Notes under the pieces: generated by a model
Seen by the model: the letters and a program-made list of their open reading frames with translations, nothing else
Told to the model about the DNA's origin: nothing
Databases searched by the model: none
DNA from: Proteus mirabilis ATCC 29906
Lineage (GTDB): Bacteria > Pseudomonadota > Gammaproteobacteria > Enterobacterales > Enterobacteriaceae
Direction of reading: 5' to 3'
Assembly: GCF_000160755.1 (NCBI RefSeq)
Contig: NZ_GG668576.1
Location: 370,800-434,799 of the forward strand
DNA: 64,000 nt
Part shown: piece by piece, positions 1 to 9,987 of the stretch
How the letters are laid out: every line of letters begins with the position of its first letter
How positions within the stretch are numbered: the first letter of the stretch is position 1
Made by a program: the position numbers and the translations under genes

Positions 1-42
1 GCACAGCAACGCCATGCTAAAGAAGAAGTGACATTGGATTAA
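1..42 (+). CDS. rsxC: RsxC C-terminal end (partial)
   Basis: Frame 1 is open from the first base and ends in TAA at 40-42, giving the tail [13 protein letters not shown]. It stops five bases before rsxD. RsxC is the iron-sulfur subunit of the Rsx/Rnf electron-transport complex and in enterobacteria lies directly before rsxD, with a charged Ala-rich C-terminus like this tail. Only 13 residues are visible, so the identification rests mostly on position in the operon. Confidence 0.75.
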   Translation, partial: AQQRHAKEEVTLD

Positions 43-47
43 TACAA

Positions 48-1124
48 ATGAAATTTAGACCAATACAAAATAACAATAGCAAATTGAAAATCGCCAGCTC
101 TCCATTTACTCATAATCAACAATCCACCAGTCAAGTGATGTTGTGGGTAATATTGGCCGCTATTCCAGGTATTCTATGCCAACTCTACTTCTTTGGTTTA
201 GGGACGCTATATCAAATTATCTTGGCAATCATTGTCGCGCTATTGGCGGAGACTATTTGTGTCAAACTCAGAAAAGAAGATCCACTTCTATACCTAAAAG
301 ATAATTCCGCCTTACTAACAGGTATCTTACTAGCAATTAGTATTCCTCCTTTAGCGCCTTGGTGGATAATTGTTTTAGGGACATTTTTTGCGGTTGTTAT
401 TGCCAAACATATTTATGGTGGATTAGGTCAAAACCCATTTAATCCCGCGATGGTCGGTTATGTGGTGCTATTGATCTCCTTTCCTGTACAAATGACATCA
501 TGGATGCCCCCCATTGAATTACAAGCAGTGTCTTATAACTTTATAGATAGCTTAAGTATTTTCTTTACCGGACATACACCCTCAGGACTCACCCTTGAAG
601 ATTTAAGACGCTCTGTAGATGGCATTACCCAAGCCACACCACTTGATAGTTTTAAAACTGGATTATTAACCCACTCTATTGATGAAGTATTAGCAACGCC
701 AATCTTACAAGGTGGATTTGCGGGAATGGGTTGGCAATGGGTGAATGTTGCCTATCTGGTTGGGGGCGTTATCTTGTTATATAAACGAATTATTAGCTGG
801 CAAATTCCTGTTGCCATGTTAACGCTACTTGGTGTTTGTTCACTGATCAGTTGGGGGATCGATGCTACTCGTTACTCTCAGCCACTATTACAGCTTTTCT
901 CAGGTGCGACGATGTTAGGGGCTTTCTTTATTGCCACCGATCCTGTTAGCGCCTCCACCACACCAAAAGGGCGATTAATCTATGGTGCAATCATTGGCCT
1001 ATTAGTGTGGATTATTCGTGTCTATGGTGGTTATCCTGATGCCGTGGCCTTCTCAGTCCTATTAGCTAATATTGCTGTACCGCTTATTGATAGTTATACC
1101 CGTCCTCGGGTTTATGGACATTAA
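48..1124 (+). CDS. rsxD: Ion-translocating oxidoreductase subunit RsxD
   Basis: Integral membrane flavoprotein of the Rsx complex (Rnf homologue), which in E. coli keeps the SoxR iron-sulfur sensor reduced. The 358 residues contain many hydrophobic helices. The typical stretch [12 protein letters not shown] lies near residue 124. The flavin-attachment site is the Thr of TQATPLD near residue 197, where the E. coli protein has SGAT. The start lies five bases after rsxC and the stop overlaps the reading frame of rsxG, consistent with one operon. Length and sequence agree with the family, so the call is firm. Confidence 0.96.
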   Translation: MKFRPIQNNNSKLKIASSPFTHNQQSTSQVMLWVILAAIPGILCQLYFFGLGTLYQIILAIIVALLAETICVKLRKEDPLLYLKDNSALLTGILLAISIPPLAPWWIIVLGTFFAVVIAKHIYGGLGQNPFNPAMVGYVVLLISFPVQMTSWMPPIELQAVSYNFIDSLSIFFTGHTPSGLTLEDLRRSVDGITQATPLDSFKTGLLTHSIDEVLATPILQGGFAGMGWQWVNVAYLVGGVILLYKRIISWQIPVAMLTLLGVCSLISWGIDATRYSQPLLQLFSGATMLGAFFIATDPVSASTTPKGRLIYGAIIGLLVWIIRVYGGYPDAVAFSVLLANIAVPLIDSYTRPRVYGH

Positions 1125-1135
1125 TGGAGATAATG

Positions 1136-1762
1136 ATGATCGAGATACTAAAACGTCATGGGTTAACATTAGCTATCTTTGCGGCCTGTACCACAGGGTT
1201 AACGGCTGTCGTCTATCACTTGACGGCGAATACTATCGCAGAGCAAGCGGCTTTAGAAAAACAGAAATTATTAGACCAAGTGATCCCAACCTCTCTCTAC
1301 AATAACCATCTCGCGCAAGATTGTTATATTTTGACAGATAAAACATTAGGTAATGAAAAACCACATAAACTTTATGTTGCTCGTTTTAATGGTAAACCTG
1401 TCGCCGCCGCATTAGAATCAACGGCACCTGACGGTTATTCAGGGGCGATTGAATTATTGGTTGGTGCTGATTTTAGTGGCAAAGTACTCGGTGTTCGCGT
1501 GACAACACATAATGAAACACCGGGGCTAGGTGATAAAATAGAAACGCGTATTTCAGATTGGATTTACTCATTAAGTAACAAGTTTATTACCAGTGCTCAT
1601 GACTCACATTGGGCGGTAAAAAAAGATGGTGGTGATTTTGACCAATTCACTGGAGCAACTATCACACCAAGAGCCGTCGTTAATGCATCAAAACGCACTG
1701 CATGGTTAATACAATCTTTACCTGAAAAATTAGATACCCTTTCAGCTTGTGAGGCGAATTAA
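1136..1762 (+). CDS. rsxG: Ion-translocating oxidoreductase subunit RsxG
   Basis: Membrane-anchored subunit of the Rsx complex carrying covalently bound FMN. One N-terminal membrane helix (about residues 9-28) is followed by a periplasmic FMN-binding domain. The FMN-accepting Thr lies in [12 protein letters not shown] (Thr 175, same position as in E. coli). The frame is open from an ATG at 1124 that overlaps the rsxD stop. I chose the ATG at 1136 because GGAG at 1126-1129 is correctly spaced and the protein then begins like E. coli RsxG. It yields 208 residues. Confidence 0.94.
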   Translation: MIEILKRHGLTLAIFAACTTGLTAVVYHLTANTIAEQAALEKQKLLDQVIPTSLYNNHLAQDCYILTDKTLGNEKPHKLYVARFNGKPVAAALESTAPDGYSGAIELLVGADFSGKVLGVRVTTHNETPGLGDKIETRISDWIYSLSNKFITSAHDSHWAVKKDGGDFDQFTGATITPRAVVNASKRTAWLIQSLPEKLDTLSACEAN

Positions 1763-1763
1763 A

Positions 1764-2468
1764 ATGAGTATGATCAAAGAACTGTTTTCACAAGGATTAT
1801 GGAAGAATAACTCTGCTTTAGTTCAATTATTAGGGCTGTGCCCATTACTGGCAGTGTCTTCTACCGCGACCAATGCTTTAGGCTTAGGTCTAGCCACAAC
1901 ATTAGTATTAGTTTGTACCAATGTGGCAGTGTCTAGTTTACGTCGTTGGGTTCCCTCTGAAATTCGTATTCCAATTTATGTTATGATTATCGCATCCGTT
2001 GTTAGTGCGGTACAATTGCTTATCAATGCCTATGCTTATGGTTTATACCAATCGTTAGGAATATTTATTCCTCTTATTGTCACTAACTGTATTGTGATTG
2101 GTCGTGCAGAGGCGTTTGCAGCTAAAAATGAAGTTTTCCCTTCAGCAATTGATGGCTTTGCTATGGGATTAGGTGCAACAGCGGCACTTTTTGTTTTAGG
2201 GGCAATGCGTGAAATATTAGGTAATGGCACTTTATTTGATGGTGCTGATTTATTATTAGGTGAATGGGCGCAAGTATTAAGGGTTGAGATAGTACATTTA
2301 GACTCACCTTTCTTACTGGCTATTTTACCACCCGGTGCCTTTATTGGTTTAGGTTTTATGCTGGCCATAAAATACCTGATTGATGAAAAACAGAAAAAAC
2401 GCGTTCCATCCACGACCAAAACCTATGAAAAAGAACAAGGTTGTGGCAGTCATATTGTTAAAAACTAA
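1764..2468 (+). CDS. rsxE: Ion-translocating oxidoreductase subunit RsxE
   Basis: Polytopic inner-membrane subunit of the Rsx electron-transport complex, 234 residues with about six hydrophobic helices. The segment [19 protein letters not shown] near the N-terminus and the [13 protein letters not shown] block are hallmarks of the RsxE/RnfE family. The ATG at 1764 follows GAGG at 1751-1754 and lies one base after the rsxG stop. Five upstream in-frame codons are not needed and do not match the family. It is followed twelve bases later by nth, as in E. coli. Confidence 0.95.
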   Translation: MSMIKELFSQGLWKNNSALVQLLGLCPLLAVSSTATNALGLGLATTLVLVCTNVAVSSLRRWVPSEIRIPIYVMIIASVVSAVQLLINAYAYGLYQSLGIFIPLIVTNCIVIGRAEAFAAKNEVFPSAIDGFAMGLGATAALFVLGAMREILGNGTLFDGADLLLGEWAQVLRVEIVHLDSPFLLAILPPGAFIGLGFMLAIKYLIDEKQKKRVPSTTKTYEKEQGCGSHIVKN

Positions 2469-2480
2469 TTTGTGAGCATA

Positions 2481-3119
2481 ATGAATCAAGCTAAACGTAT
2501 AGAAATTTTAACTAGGTTGCGGGATAACAATCCGCATCCTACTACTGAGTTAAGATTTAACTCCCCGTTTGAATTATTGATCTCCGTGTTACTCTCTGCA
2601 CAAGCCACCGATGTTAGTGTTAATAAGGCAACAGCAAAACTTTACCCTGTTGCCAATACACCTCAAGCAATGCTGGAATTAGGTGTTGAGGGGATCAAAT
2701 CCTATATTAAGACCATTGGCCTATTTAATACAAAAGCTGAGAATGTGATTAAAACCTGCCAAATATTGGTAGATAAACATCATGGCCAAGTTCCTGAAAA
2801 TAGAGAAGCTTTAGAGGCATTACCCGGTGTCGGTCGTAAAACAGCGAATGTCGTACTTAACACCGCTTTTGGTTGGCCGACCATTGCTGTTGATACACAT
2901 ATCTTTCGCGTGTGTAATCGCACTAAATTTGCACCGGGAAAAAATGTTAATGAAGTGGAACAAAAACTGCTAAAAGTGGTACCGGCAGAATTTAAAGTCG
3001 ATTGCCACCATTGGCTTATCCTGCATGGTCGTTATACCTGTATTGCCAGAAAACCACGGTGTGGCTCTTGTATTATTGAAGATCTCTGTGAGTATACCGA
3101 AAAAACAGATCCACAATAA
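2481..3119 (+). CDS. nth: Endonuclease III (DNA glycosylase/AP lyase)
   Basis: Removes oxidised pyrimidines and cleaves abasic sites in base excision repair. The helix-hairpin-helix LPGVGRKTANVV carries catalytic Lys 120, and catalytic Asp 138 lies in VDTHIFR. The four [4Fe-4S] ligands Cys 187, 194, 197 and 203 have the classic C-X6-C-X2-C-X5-C spacing. The ATG at 2481 gives 212 residues aligned to the E. coli start; an in-frame GTG at 2472 is less likely. Last gene of the rsx-nth operon. An FeS repair enzyme co-transcribed with an electron-transfer complex is a conserved arrangement. Confidence 0.97.
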   Translation: MNQAKRIEILTRLRDNNPHPTTELRFNSPFELLISVLLSAQATDVSVNKATAKLYPVANTPQAMLELGVEGIKSYIKTIGLFNTKAENVIKTCQILVDKHHGQVPENREALEALPGVGRKTANVVLNTAFGWPTIAVDTHIFRVCNRTKFAPGKNVNEVEQKLLKVVPAEFKVDCHHWLILHGRYTCIARKPRCGSCIIEDLCEYTEKTDPQ

Positions 3120-3143
3120 CATTGTGCAAATTTCTCTGTTTTT
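3101..3143 (+). terminator. Probable terminator at the end of nth
   Basis: AAAAACAGA at 3101-3109 pairs with TCTGTTTTT at 3135-3143. An inner hairpin CACAAT/ATTGTG with loop AAC lies at 3112-3126. The structure overlaps the nth stop codon and ends in T residues, so it could end the rsx-nth transcript before rnb. Confidence 0.5.
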
Positions 3144-3231
3144 CTGATGCATATTACTTGCGTCATTACACACAATCGAATAAAACTATTGCCCACTTTT
3201 ATTATTAAAATTGCCGACTTTCCGGAAAAAT

Positions 3232-5175
3232 ATGTTTCAAGACAATCCGCTGCTTGCTCAGCTAAAACAGCAACTCCATGCCCAAACACCGCGCGTGGAA
3301 GGCCTTGTAAAAGGGACAGATAAAGGCTTTGGCTTCCTTGAAGTTGATGGTCAGAAAAGCTATTTTATCCCTCCTCCTCAAATGAAAAAAGTGATGCACG
3401 GTGATCGCATTATTGCTGCCGTACATACTAATAATGATAAAGAGTCCGCTGAGCCTGAAGAGCTGGTAGAACCCTTTTTGACTCGCTTTGTCGGCCGTGT
3501 TCAGAAAAAAGAAGGTGATAATCGTCTATGGATTATTCCTGATCACCCTCTACTCAAAGATGCCATTCCTTGTCGTCCTATAAAAAGCTTAACGCATCCA
3601 TTTGCCGATCAAGATTGGGCAGTGGCGGAAATGCGCCGACATCCTCTTAAAGGTGATAAACATTTTCAAGCTGAATTAACTGATTTTATTACCGATAAAG
3701 ATGACCATTTTGCACCTTGGTGGGTGACATTAATGCGTCATCAATTAGAGCGAAATGCACCTGAAGTAGACAGTGAAACATTAACCTTACATGATGATCT
3801 ACCGCGTGAAGATTTAACCGCGCTCTCCTTTGTGACCATCGATAGTGCTTCAACCGAAGATATGGACGATGCGTTATATATTCGTAAAGAAGAAAATGGT
3901 CAACTTTCACTGTATATCGCTATTGCCGATCCAACGGCTTATATTCAGCCTAATAGTGAATTAGATACCATTGCAGCACAACGAGCGCTAACAAACTATC
4001 TACCGGGCTTTAATATCCCGATGTTACCTCGTGAGCTATCAGATAATCTCTGCTCATTGCGCCCTAATGAAAAACGCCCTGCGTTAGTCTGCCAAGTGGG
4101 TATCATGGAGGATGGTGCATTAACCGATGAGATCCACTTCTACTCAGCATGGGTAGAATCAAAAGCAAAACTGGTTTATGACAATATTTCTGATTGGCTA
4201 GAAGGTGAAGAAACACAGTGGGCACCTGAAAATGAGATTGTTCATGAACAAGTCATGCTATTAAAAGAGATGAGCGAGAAACGTCATGTATGGCGTGAAC
4301 AACATGCTCTCGTCTTTAAAGAGCGTCCTGACTATCGCTTTATTCTTGATGACAGTGGCAACGTATTAGATATCGTGGCGGAAAAACGTCGTACTGCCAA
4401 CCGTATCGTGGAAGAAGCGATGATCACCGCCAATATTTGTGCGGCAAAGGTACTTAGTCGCAATCTCGGTTTTGGTATTTATAACGTTCATACTGGTTTT
4501 GATCCGCTCTATATTGATCAAGTCTCACAAACCTTAAAAGAGCACGGTATTGAAACCAACGCAGATGAGTTATTAACCCTTGAAGGTTTCTGTCGCTTAC
4601 GTCGTGAACTAGATAATCAGCCAAACCAATTCCTTGATAGTCGTATTCGTCGTTTCCAAAACTTCGCTGAAATAAAAACAGAGCCAGGCCCTCATTTTGG
4701 TTTAGGCCTTGAAGCTTATGCGACATGGACATCACCGATCCGTAAATACAGTGATATCTTAAATCACCGTTTATTAAAAGCGATTATCAGCAAAAGTGCG
4801 GCAGAAAAACCGCAAGATGAAGATTGTGTTCGTATTGCCGAACGTCGTCGTGCTAACCGTATGGCCGAGCGCGATGTCGGTGATTGGTTATATGCGCGCT
4901 TCTTAAAACCTTTTGCTGGCACTGAGAGTACCTTTAATGCCGAAATTATTGATATTACTCGTGGTGGTATTCGGGTACGTTTAGTTGAAAATGGGGCTAT
5001 TGCCTTTATTCCTGCACCATTTTTACATGCGGTACGTGACGAAATTCAATGTAGTCAAGAAACTGGCTCTGTCATTATTAAAGGTGAAACAGCCTATAAG
5101 CTCAACGACATTATTCCGGTACGTATTGAAGATGTGAAACTAGAAACGCGTAATATTGTTGCTCGTCCGATTTAA
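3232..5175 (+). CDS. rnb: Exoribonuclease II
   Basis: Processive 3'-to-5' hydrolytic exoribonuclease that degrades single-stranded RNA. Order of domains: N-terminal cold-shock domains, the RNB catalytic domain from about residue 190, and a C-terminal S1 domain. The RNB active-site block [12 protein letters not shown] carries the metal-binding aspartates, and the later TSPIRKYSD block is also conserved. The ATG at 3232 ([15 protein letters not shown]) matches the E. coli N-terminus; an upstream TTG at 3211 only extends the frame. It has 647 residues against 644 in E. coli. It is followed by a strong terminator. Confidence 0.97.
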   Translation: MFQDNPLLAQLKQQLHAQTPRVEGLVKGTDKGFGFLEVDGQKSYFIPPPQMKKVMHGDRIIAAVHTNNDKESAEPEELVEPFLTRFVGRVQKKEGDNRLWIIPDHPLLKDAIPCRPIKSLTHPFADQDWAVAEMRRHPLKGDKHFQAELTDFITDKDDHFAPWWVTLMRHQLERNAPEVDSETLTLHDDLPREDLTALSFVTIDSASTEDMDDALYIRKEENGQLSLYIAIADPTAYIQPNSELDTIAAQRALTNYLPGFNIPMLPRELSDNLCSLRPNEKRPALVCQVGIMEDGALTDEIHFYSAWVESKAKLVYDNISDWLEGEETQWAPENEIVHEQVMLLKEMSEKRHVWREQHALVFKERPDYRFILDDSGNVLDIVAEKRRTANRIVEEAMITANICAAKVLSRNLGFGIYNVHTGFDPLYIDQVSQTLKEHGIETNADELLTLEGFCRLRRELDNQPNQFLDSRIRRFQNFAEIKTEPGPHFGLGLEAYATWTSPIRKYSDILNHRLLKAIISKSAAEKPQDEDCVRIAERRRANRMAERDVGDWLYARFLKPFAGTESTFNAEIIDITRGGIRVRLVENGAIAFIPAPFLHAVRDEIQCSQETGSVIIKGETAYKLNDIIPVRIEDVKLETRNIVARPI

Positions 5176-5202
5176 CAGCTATTTAGCGTAATAGATATTA
5201 TC

Positions 5203-5238
5203 AAGCTGATAACCTACTCAGGTTATCAGCTTTTTTAT
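5203..5238 (+). terminator. Rho-independent terminator of rnb
   Basis: A perfect 13-bp stem (5203-5215 with 5220-5232, loop ACTC) is followed by a T-rich run, 28 bases after the rnb stop. Confidence 0.9.
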
Positions 5239-5307
5239 TTATTGCATTTTGCGACTCTACAGATATATAAAGTGACACTGTCACTATTGATGCTAGTTTG
5301 CTAATAA

Positions 5308-5343
5308 TAAAAATGCGCCGACCTTCAACAAGATAAGCGCACT
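5308..5343 (-). terminator. Possible terminator of the lapAB-pyrF-yciH operon
   Basis: On the minus strand AGTGCGC (5343-5337) can pair with GCGCATT (5318-5312) across an 18-base loop, followed by TTTATTATTA. It lies about 55 bases past the yciH stop. The long loop makes it weaker than the other terminators here. Confidence 0.45.
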
Positions 5344-5397
5344 ATATGTAGAATACTAGGCTTCAATCGATGATTGGGGTTGTGATAAAGAACTACC

Positions 5398-5721
5398 TTA
5401 GCCTCCGGCCAATTTCACTTTCATCCCTTTCGCTTCTAAAAAAGATTTAATTAAATCCCGTTTATCACCTTGGATTTCAATTAATCCCTCTTTAACACTG
5501 CCACCACAACCACATTTCTTTTTTAATTCAGCCGCTAATTTAGCCAGAGCTGCATCATCCAAATCAATACCGGAGATAACACAAACACCCTTACCTTTAC
5601 GGCCACTGGTTTGACGTTGGATACGCACAATACCATCACCGGCGGGGCGTGTAGGTTTCTGCTCTTCTTCTTTAATCCGACCAATATCAGTAGAATAAAC
5701 CAGCCGAGAATTATTATCCAT
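5398..5721 (-). CDS. yciH: YciH, SUI1/eIF1-like translation factor family
   Basis: Small SUI1-domain protein (107 residues) related to eukaryotic initiation factor eIF1. In E. coli it has been linked to translation-initiation fidelity and stress. Family signatures visible are [30 protein letters not shown] and the C-terminal [12 protein letters not shown]. The ATG at 5721 gives the family N-terminus ([10 protein letters not shown]). The frame is open further upstream, but that part lies inside pyrF. The start overlaps the end of pyrF by eight bases, so translation is probably coupled. Confidence 0.95.
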   Translation of the reverse strand: MDNNSRLVYSTDIGRIKEEEQKPTRPAGDGIVRIQRQTSGRKGKGVCVISGIDLDDAALAKLAAELKKKCGCGGSVKEGLIEIQGDKRDLIKSFLEAKGMKVKLAGG

Positions 5722-6460
5722 GTTGCACAACACCTTGTATAGAACGATTAATTTGCTGTAAAGTTTCCAGTGGATTTTCACTGCGTGTAATAGGTCTGCC
5801 GATCACCATATAATCCACCCCAGCCACTATCGCTTGCTCTGGCGTCATAACTCGACGCTGATCACCCACTTCGCTCCCCGCGGGTCGAATTCCGGGAGTG
5901 ACCAATAAAAAGTCATCACCACACACTTGTTTAAAACGAGTGGCTTCATGGGCCGAACATACCACACCATCAAGACCACAGGCTTTAGCCAGTAATGCTA
6001 AGCGTTCGGCTTGTTCTGCTGGAGTTAGGTTAATGCCCAATTCAGTGAGATCGGATTGATCCATACTGGTCAACACAGTGACAGCGGTTAATAGCGGTGC
6101 CTCTTTGCCAAATGAGCTTAAGCTCTCCTTTGCCGCACGCATCATACGACTACCACCACTCGCATGCACATTTACCATCCATACCCCTAAATCGGCAGCT
6201 GCGGCAACTGCTCTCGCCACCGTATTGGGTATATCATGAAATTTTAAATCTAAGAAAATATCAAACCCTTGCTGTTGCAATTGCGTTACAAATTGCGGTC
6301 CAAAGCGAGTAAACATCTCTTTACCAATTTTAAGGCGACAAGATGAAGGGTCGATACGTTGTGCAAAATCGAGTGCACTTTTTTGGTCTTCATAGTCTAG
6401 TGCCACAATAACGGGCGCGCAGGTAGAGCTGGGCGATTTTTTATCACAATCAAATGACAT
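5714..6460 (-). CDS. pyrF: Orotidine 5'-phosphate decarboxylase
   Basis: Catalyses the last step of UMP synthesis, decarboxylation of OMP. The TIM-barrel active-site motif [12 protein letters not shown] with its catalytic Lys and Asp residues is present, as are VTPGIRP and MVIGRPIT for phosphate binding. I chose the ATG at 6460, preceded by an AGG-containing ribosome site, giving 248 residues. Upstream in-frame codons reach 6514 but lie in lapB and do not fit the family. It sits between lapB and yciH in the same order as E. coli. Confidence 0.97.
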   Translation of the reverse strand: MSFDCDKKSPSSTCAPVIVALDYEDQKSALDFAQRIDPSSCRLKIGKEMFTRFGPQFVTQLQQQGFDIFLDLKFHDIPNTVARAVAAAADLGVWMVNVHASGGSRMMRAAKESLSSFGKEAPLLTAVTVLTSMDQSDLTELGINLTPAEQAERLALLAKACGLDGVVCSAHEATRFKQVCGDDFLLVTPGIRPAGSEVGDQRRVMTPEQAIVAGVDYMVIGRPITRSENPLETLQQINRSIQGVVQHG

Positions 6461-6503
6461 TTTAAGGCCTTTATTTATCAAGAGACTATTAAAAGTGACA
6501 TCG

Positions 6504-7673
6504 TCACTGACCATCTAAGCCACGTATCGGCTTAACGGTATCCCAAGAGCGACAGGATGGACAATGCCAATATAATGCATGGGAGGTAAAACCACATTTA
6601 TGGCAACGGTAATCAGGTTTTGTGCGGATCTGCTCACCGACCATATAACGTAATAAGATCAGACTCTCTTTTGCGCGTCCTTCTTCTGCTTCAGCTAAAT
6701 GATAGCGCATTAAACGATAGAAAAGTCGCATGGTAGGATGACGTTCTAGTTGGCGATTAATATATAACTGTGCGGCTTCAATGCCCTCTTTCTCTTCAAT
6801 AATATCGGCAAGATAAAGCTCTGCAATGGCACCGCAATTACTCTCGACACATTGACGTAGATAGGCTTCCCAACGTGCAGGATCACCTTGAGATTGGAAG
6901 CATTCAAAAAGCATTGGCAAGGTTTCACTGACCATCTCTTTATCTTGCTCAATTACTTTCATTAATACATCAATGGCTTTATTTTTTTCATCGCGCGCGA
7001 TATAGATACGACCATACATAATGGAAACACGGGCACAAAGTGGATCCATTTGCCCGGCTTTTTGTAGAAAACTTAGCGCATTATCAAGATTATCACTGCT
7101 CATTTCTTGCAATGCGAGTTCACAATAGAAATGAGCAATTTGCTCTTTAAGTTCATGTTGACCAAGTTTTACCAATTTCTCTGCGGTTTCTATCGCCTTA
7201 CCCCAGTCACTGGTAAGTTGATAAATGGCTAGGAGGGATTGTAATGCACTTTGACGAAAATCCTGCTCATCAATCAGCTGTAAAAACATATGTTCAGCGC
7301 GATCATAAACCCCTGCTGCGACATAATCACGGCCAAGTTGCTGAATAGCGAGAAGACGTTGTTCAAAAGAGAGTGCCGCGCTCTCCATTAACGATTGGTG
7401 AATACGAATCGCACGTTCAACTTCACCACGAGAGCGAAATAGATTACCTAAAGTAAGATGTGCTTCAAAGGCTGAGCTATCCTCTTTAAGCATTTCAAGG
7501 AACAGATCAACCGCTTTGTCTTGTTGATCAGAAAGTAAAAAGTTAACCCCTGCCACATATTCACGTGACAGGCGATCGGCATTTTGCTGTTTATCCTGTT
7601 GCGCACCACGACGCCCCATATACCAGCCATAAGCCGCAGCGACCGGTAATAACAGAAACAGCAACTCAAGCAT
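6504..7673 (-). CDS. lapB: Lipopolysaccharide assembly protein LapB (YciM)
   Basis: Inner-membrane anchored TPR protein that, with FtsH, promotes LpxC degradation and so balances LPS against phospholipid synthesis. The 389 residues equal the E. coli length. One N-terminal membrane helix (about residues 1-18) is followed by TPR repeats through most of the protein. A rubredoxin-like C-terminal domain has two CxxC pairs (CHKCG and CPSCR) for metal binding. It lies twelve bases after lapA and before pyrF, in the conserved operon. Confidence 0.97.
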   Translation of the reverse strand: MLELLFLLLPVAAAYGWYMGRRGAQQDKQQNADRLSREYVAGVNFLLSDQQDKAVDLFLEMLKEDSSAFEAHLTLGNLFRSRGEVERAIRIHQSLMESAALSFEQRLLAIQQLGRDYVAAGVYDRAEHMFLQLIDEQDFRQSALQSLLAIYQLTSDWGKAIETAEKLVKLGQHELKEQIAHFYCELALQEMSSDNLDNALSFLQKAGQMDPLCARVSIMYGRIYIARDEKNKAIDVLMKVIEQDKEMVSETLPMLFECFQSQGDPARWEAYLRQCVESNCGAIAELYLADIIEEKEGIEAAQLYINRQLERHPTMRLFYRLMRYHLAEAEEGRAKESLILLRYMVGEQIRTKPDYRCHKCGFTSHALYWHCPSCRSWDTVKPIRGLDGQ

Positions 7674-7685
7674 CTATTCTCGTCC

Positions 7686-8003
7686 TTATTTTACAGTAGA
7701 AACGGCTGTAGAACGATTTTCTTGGCTTTCTTGTTTGGTTTGCTCACTTTCAAGGCGCTTAATTTTACGCTTTGCTCTTACTAATGATAAACGTACTCGC
7801 AAGTAAAAAACGCCACTGACGATCCAGCCCAGTACAAAACCAACACCAAACAGCGTGGCTAATAAAGTAGAGATACGATATTCACCTTGAGCAATAAGAT
7901 AATTGAAGGTGATCACCTGATCATTATTTGAACCTAACGTCATGGCTATTACGACAATAGCTAGCACCAGAACAACCAAAATAAAAAGTAGAACTTTCTT
8001 CAC
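7686..8003 (-). CDS. lapA: Lipopolysaccharide assembly protein LapA (YciS)
   Basis: Small inner-membrane protein (105 residues) that works with LapB in LPS assembly control. Two hydrophobic helices (about residues 3-23 and 44-67) flank a short loop with the family motif ITFNYL. A basic, coiled-coil-like C-terminal tail follows. The ATG lies after an AAGGAAAT-type ribosome site. It is the first gene of the lapA-lapB-pyrF-yciH operon, so the promoter should lie in the 158 bases upstream (8004-8161). Confidence 0.95.
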   Translation of the reverse strand: MKKVLLFILVVLVLAIVVIAMTLGSNNDQVITFNYLIAQGEYRISTLLATLFGVGFVLGWIVSGVFYLRVRLSLVRAKRKIKRLESEQTKQESQENRSTAVSTVK

Positions 8004-8161
8004 ATTATTTCCTTTTTATTCTCTTTTCTTTGGATAAGGGATAAAGGTAGCATTTTCACCACTCACAAAGAAAGTCATTTCTTAGAATCATCTGATTTTC
8101 GTATATTTTTTCACATAAATAGTGAAAAATAAATTCGCTATCTCAAAAAGAAAAACGATTA

Positions 8162-8881
8162 TCAAGGTTTTAACAACAATCGTCGTTCAATCATCCAAAA
8201 TGCACACCACACCAACACAGCACTAATCAGAATACCGACAATCACATCAGATGCCCAGTGCATACCTAATATTATTCGTCCGACAGTCACATCAATACCC
8301 CATAATATCCCTAAGCTGGCTAAAAAATAATGACGTCGTAACATACACAGCACAAACACAAATAAAGCCAGTGTTGCAGAGAATAAGCTGTGTCCAGAAG
8401 GAAAGGCATAACCGGTTTCTGCTCGCCAATGGCTTAATTGCCATTGAGGGATCAGAGACGAATGAGATAATCCATTATGCAACAGTTGCTCACGCTCAGG
8501 ACGAGACACTTGGTAAAAATGTTCTGGTGATATTGATAGTTGGTTACTGACCCAAACCACATAAGGTCGTGGCTCTTTAACGCTATTTTTTACAACCACT
8601 TTGATCAACTGCCCCAACATCAAAGTCGCGACCATAATAATTGCCAACTGAATAAATGCTTTTTTAGGTAGTTTAAGAATAAAAAAGAGCAAAACAAGGC
8701 AAAGTAATATAGTTAAAGCTCCCCAAGGTTTAGCCGCACTATTGGCTATCCATAAAGTGCTTTCGCCTCCCAGAGGATGTGCTGATGGTTGCCATTGCCA
8801 TCCCAGAATAAGCACCACAATAGGTACAATCAAAAGCAATCCACTTCCTAAAAGCATCAATACTGATATTTGCTTATTCAA
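8162..8881 (-). CDS. pgpB: Phosphatidylglycerophosphatase B (PAP2 family)
   Basis: Membrane phosphatase acting on phosphatidylglycerophosphate, undecaprenyl pyrophosphate and related lipids. All three PAP2 signatures are present: K-x6-RP in KNSVKEPRP, PSGH, and R-x5-H-x3-D in RIILGMHWASD. About six hydrophobic helices are visible in 239 residues. The start appears to be TTG at 8881: AAGGAC at 8889-8894 stands eight bases before it, whereas the next ATG is eight codons inside and would cut the first membrane segment. Confidence 0.9.
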   Translation of the reverse strand: MNKQISVLMLLGSGLLLIVPIVVLILGWQWQPSAHPLGGESTLWIANSAAKPWGALTILLCLVLLFFILKLPKKAFIQLAIIMVATLMLGQLIKVVVKNSVKEPRPYVVWVSNQLSISPEHFYQVSRPEREQLLHNGLSHSSLIPQWQLSHWRAETGYAFPSGHSLFSATLALFVFVLCMLRRHYFLASLGILWGIDVTVGRIILGMHWASDVIVGILISAVLVWCAFWMIERRLLLKP

Positions 8882-8888
8882 TCTATTT

Positions 8889-8894
8889 GTCCTT
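8889..8894 (-). promoter_or_regulatory. Ribosome binding site supporting a TTG start for pgpB
   Basis: AAGGAC on the minus strand ends eight bases before the TTG at 8881. No ATG lies at a suitable distance, so this site decides the start. Confidence 0.6.
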
Positions 8895-9113
8895 ATCTAT
8901 TCTGTATGCACTGTTTTTATTTACTGATGATTAACTGATATAAATGATTAGTATAAACAATACCAGTTTAGCAATAAATAATTATGCAAGTAGGCTTAAA
9001 ATCTGATAATTTGTTTAGGTGTGATTTATTAAGTGTGTGTGATCAAATTCCCTGCCGATTTAGACAAGGAACCATTTCAGTGTTTTATTTCTCTTTGTCC
9101 TCGTTATAAAGTG

Positions 9114-9119
9114 TATAAT
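9114..9119 (+). promoter_or_regulatory. Possible -10 element of the ribA promoter
   Basis: A perfect TATAAT stands 41 bases before the ribA ATG. No clear -35 hexamer at 16-18 bases is visible (TTGTCC at 9095-9100 is too close), so this is only a candidate. Confidence 0.35.
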
Positions 9120-9159
9120 CTTGAACGAGAGTATCACCTGAAATTATGAGTCAAAAATA

Positions 9160-9759
9160 ATGAAATTAAGACGTATCGCAGAAGCAAAACTCCCTACTCC
9201 TTTTGGTGAGTTTTTAATGGTGGGTTTTGAAGAAATTGCCACAGGAAAAGATCATGTTGCCCTCGTTTTTGGTGACATTTCTGGCACAAAACCCGTTTTA
9301 TCCCGTATTCATTCTGAATGTTTAACTGGCGATGCACTATTTAGCCTGCGTTGTGATTGTGGTTTTCAGCTAGAAGCTGCCCTTTCACAAATTAGCAAAG
9401 AAGGCCGTGGTGTATTACTTTATCATCGCCAAGAAGGTCGCAATATTGGTTTACTTAATAAAATCCGCGCTTATGCATTACAAGACCAAGGATTAGATAC
9501 TGTCGAAGCTAATCTAAAGTTAGGATTTAAAGCCGATGAGCGCGACTTCACCCTTTGCGCTGATATGTATAATCTATTAGGCATACATGAAGTACGATTA
9601 TTAACCAATAATCCAAAGAAAATCGAAATAATGAAAGAAGCTGGGATCAACGTGGTGGAGCGTGTTCCATTAATCGTAGGACGTAATCCAAGTAATGCTC
9701 ATTATCTTGATACTAAAGCGGATAAAATGGGACATATGTTATTTAAAAAAGCGCAATAA
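9160..9759 (+). CDS. ribA: GTP cyclohydrolase II
   Basis: First step of riboflavin synthesis: opens GTP to the 2,5-diamino-pyrimidinone phosphate with release of formate and pyrophosphate. The zinc-binding cysteines lie in [18 protein letters not shown]. The GTP-handling motif [11 protein letters not shown] and the C-terminal TNNPKK and VGRNP blocks are present. It has 199 residues, close to E. coli RibA (196). Monocistronic here, with its own terminator. No FMN riboswitch is visible in the leader. Confidence 0.97.
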   Translation: MKLRRIAEAKLPTPFGEFLMVGFEEIATGKDHVALVFGDISGTKPVLSRIHSECLTGDALFSLRCDCGFQLEAALSQISKEGRGVLLYHRQEGRNIGLLNKIRAYALQDQGLDTVEANLKLGFKADERDFTLCADMYNLLGIHEVRLLTNNPKKIEIMKEAGINVVERVPLIVGRNPSNAHYLDTKADKMGHMLFKKAQ

Positions 9760-9793
9760 CATAAATATTGGATAGATTATAAAATTATTATTC

Positions 9794-9825
9794 AATCCGG
9801 GTGATTTAGCCCGGATTTTATTTTC
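9794..9825 (+). terminator. Rho-independent terminator of ribA
   Basis: AATCCGGG (9794-9801) pairs with CCCGGATT (9810-9817), loop of eight, followed by TTATTTT. It lies 35 bases after the ribA stop. Confidence 0.88.
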
Positions 9826-9987
9826 CTGCACTTATCCCATCAAGCTACTGACTATTTTTCACGATGATTTTTTTATCCTTTAATTATTAAATTATATCAT
9901 GTGAAATTTTATCATATGGCAAGCTGTTGACTCTTCAACTGGCTTTAAGCTATTTATAACTAAATAATTTTTAATAGGAATAGCATA

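Noticed and set aside
2036-2419. 127-codon frame antisense to rsxE
   Set aside because: Lies fully inside a well-supported conserved gene on the other strand.
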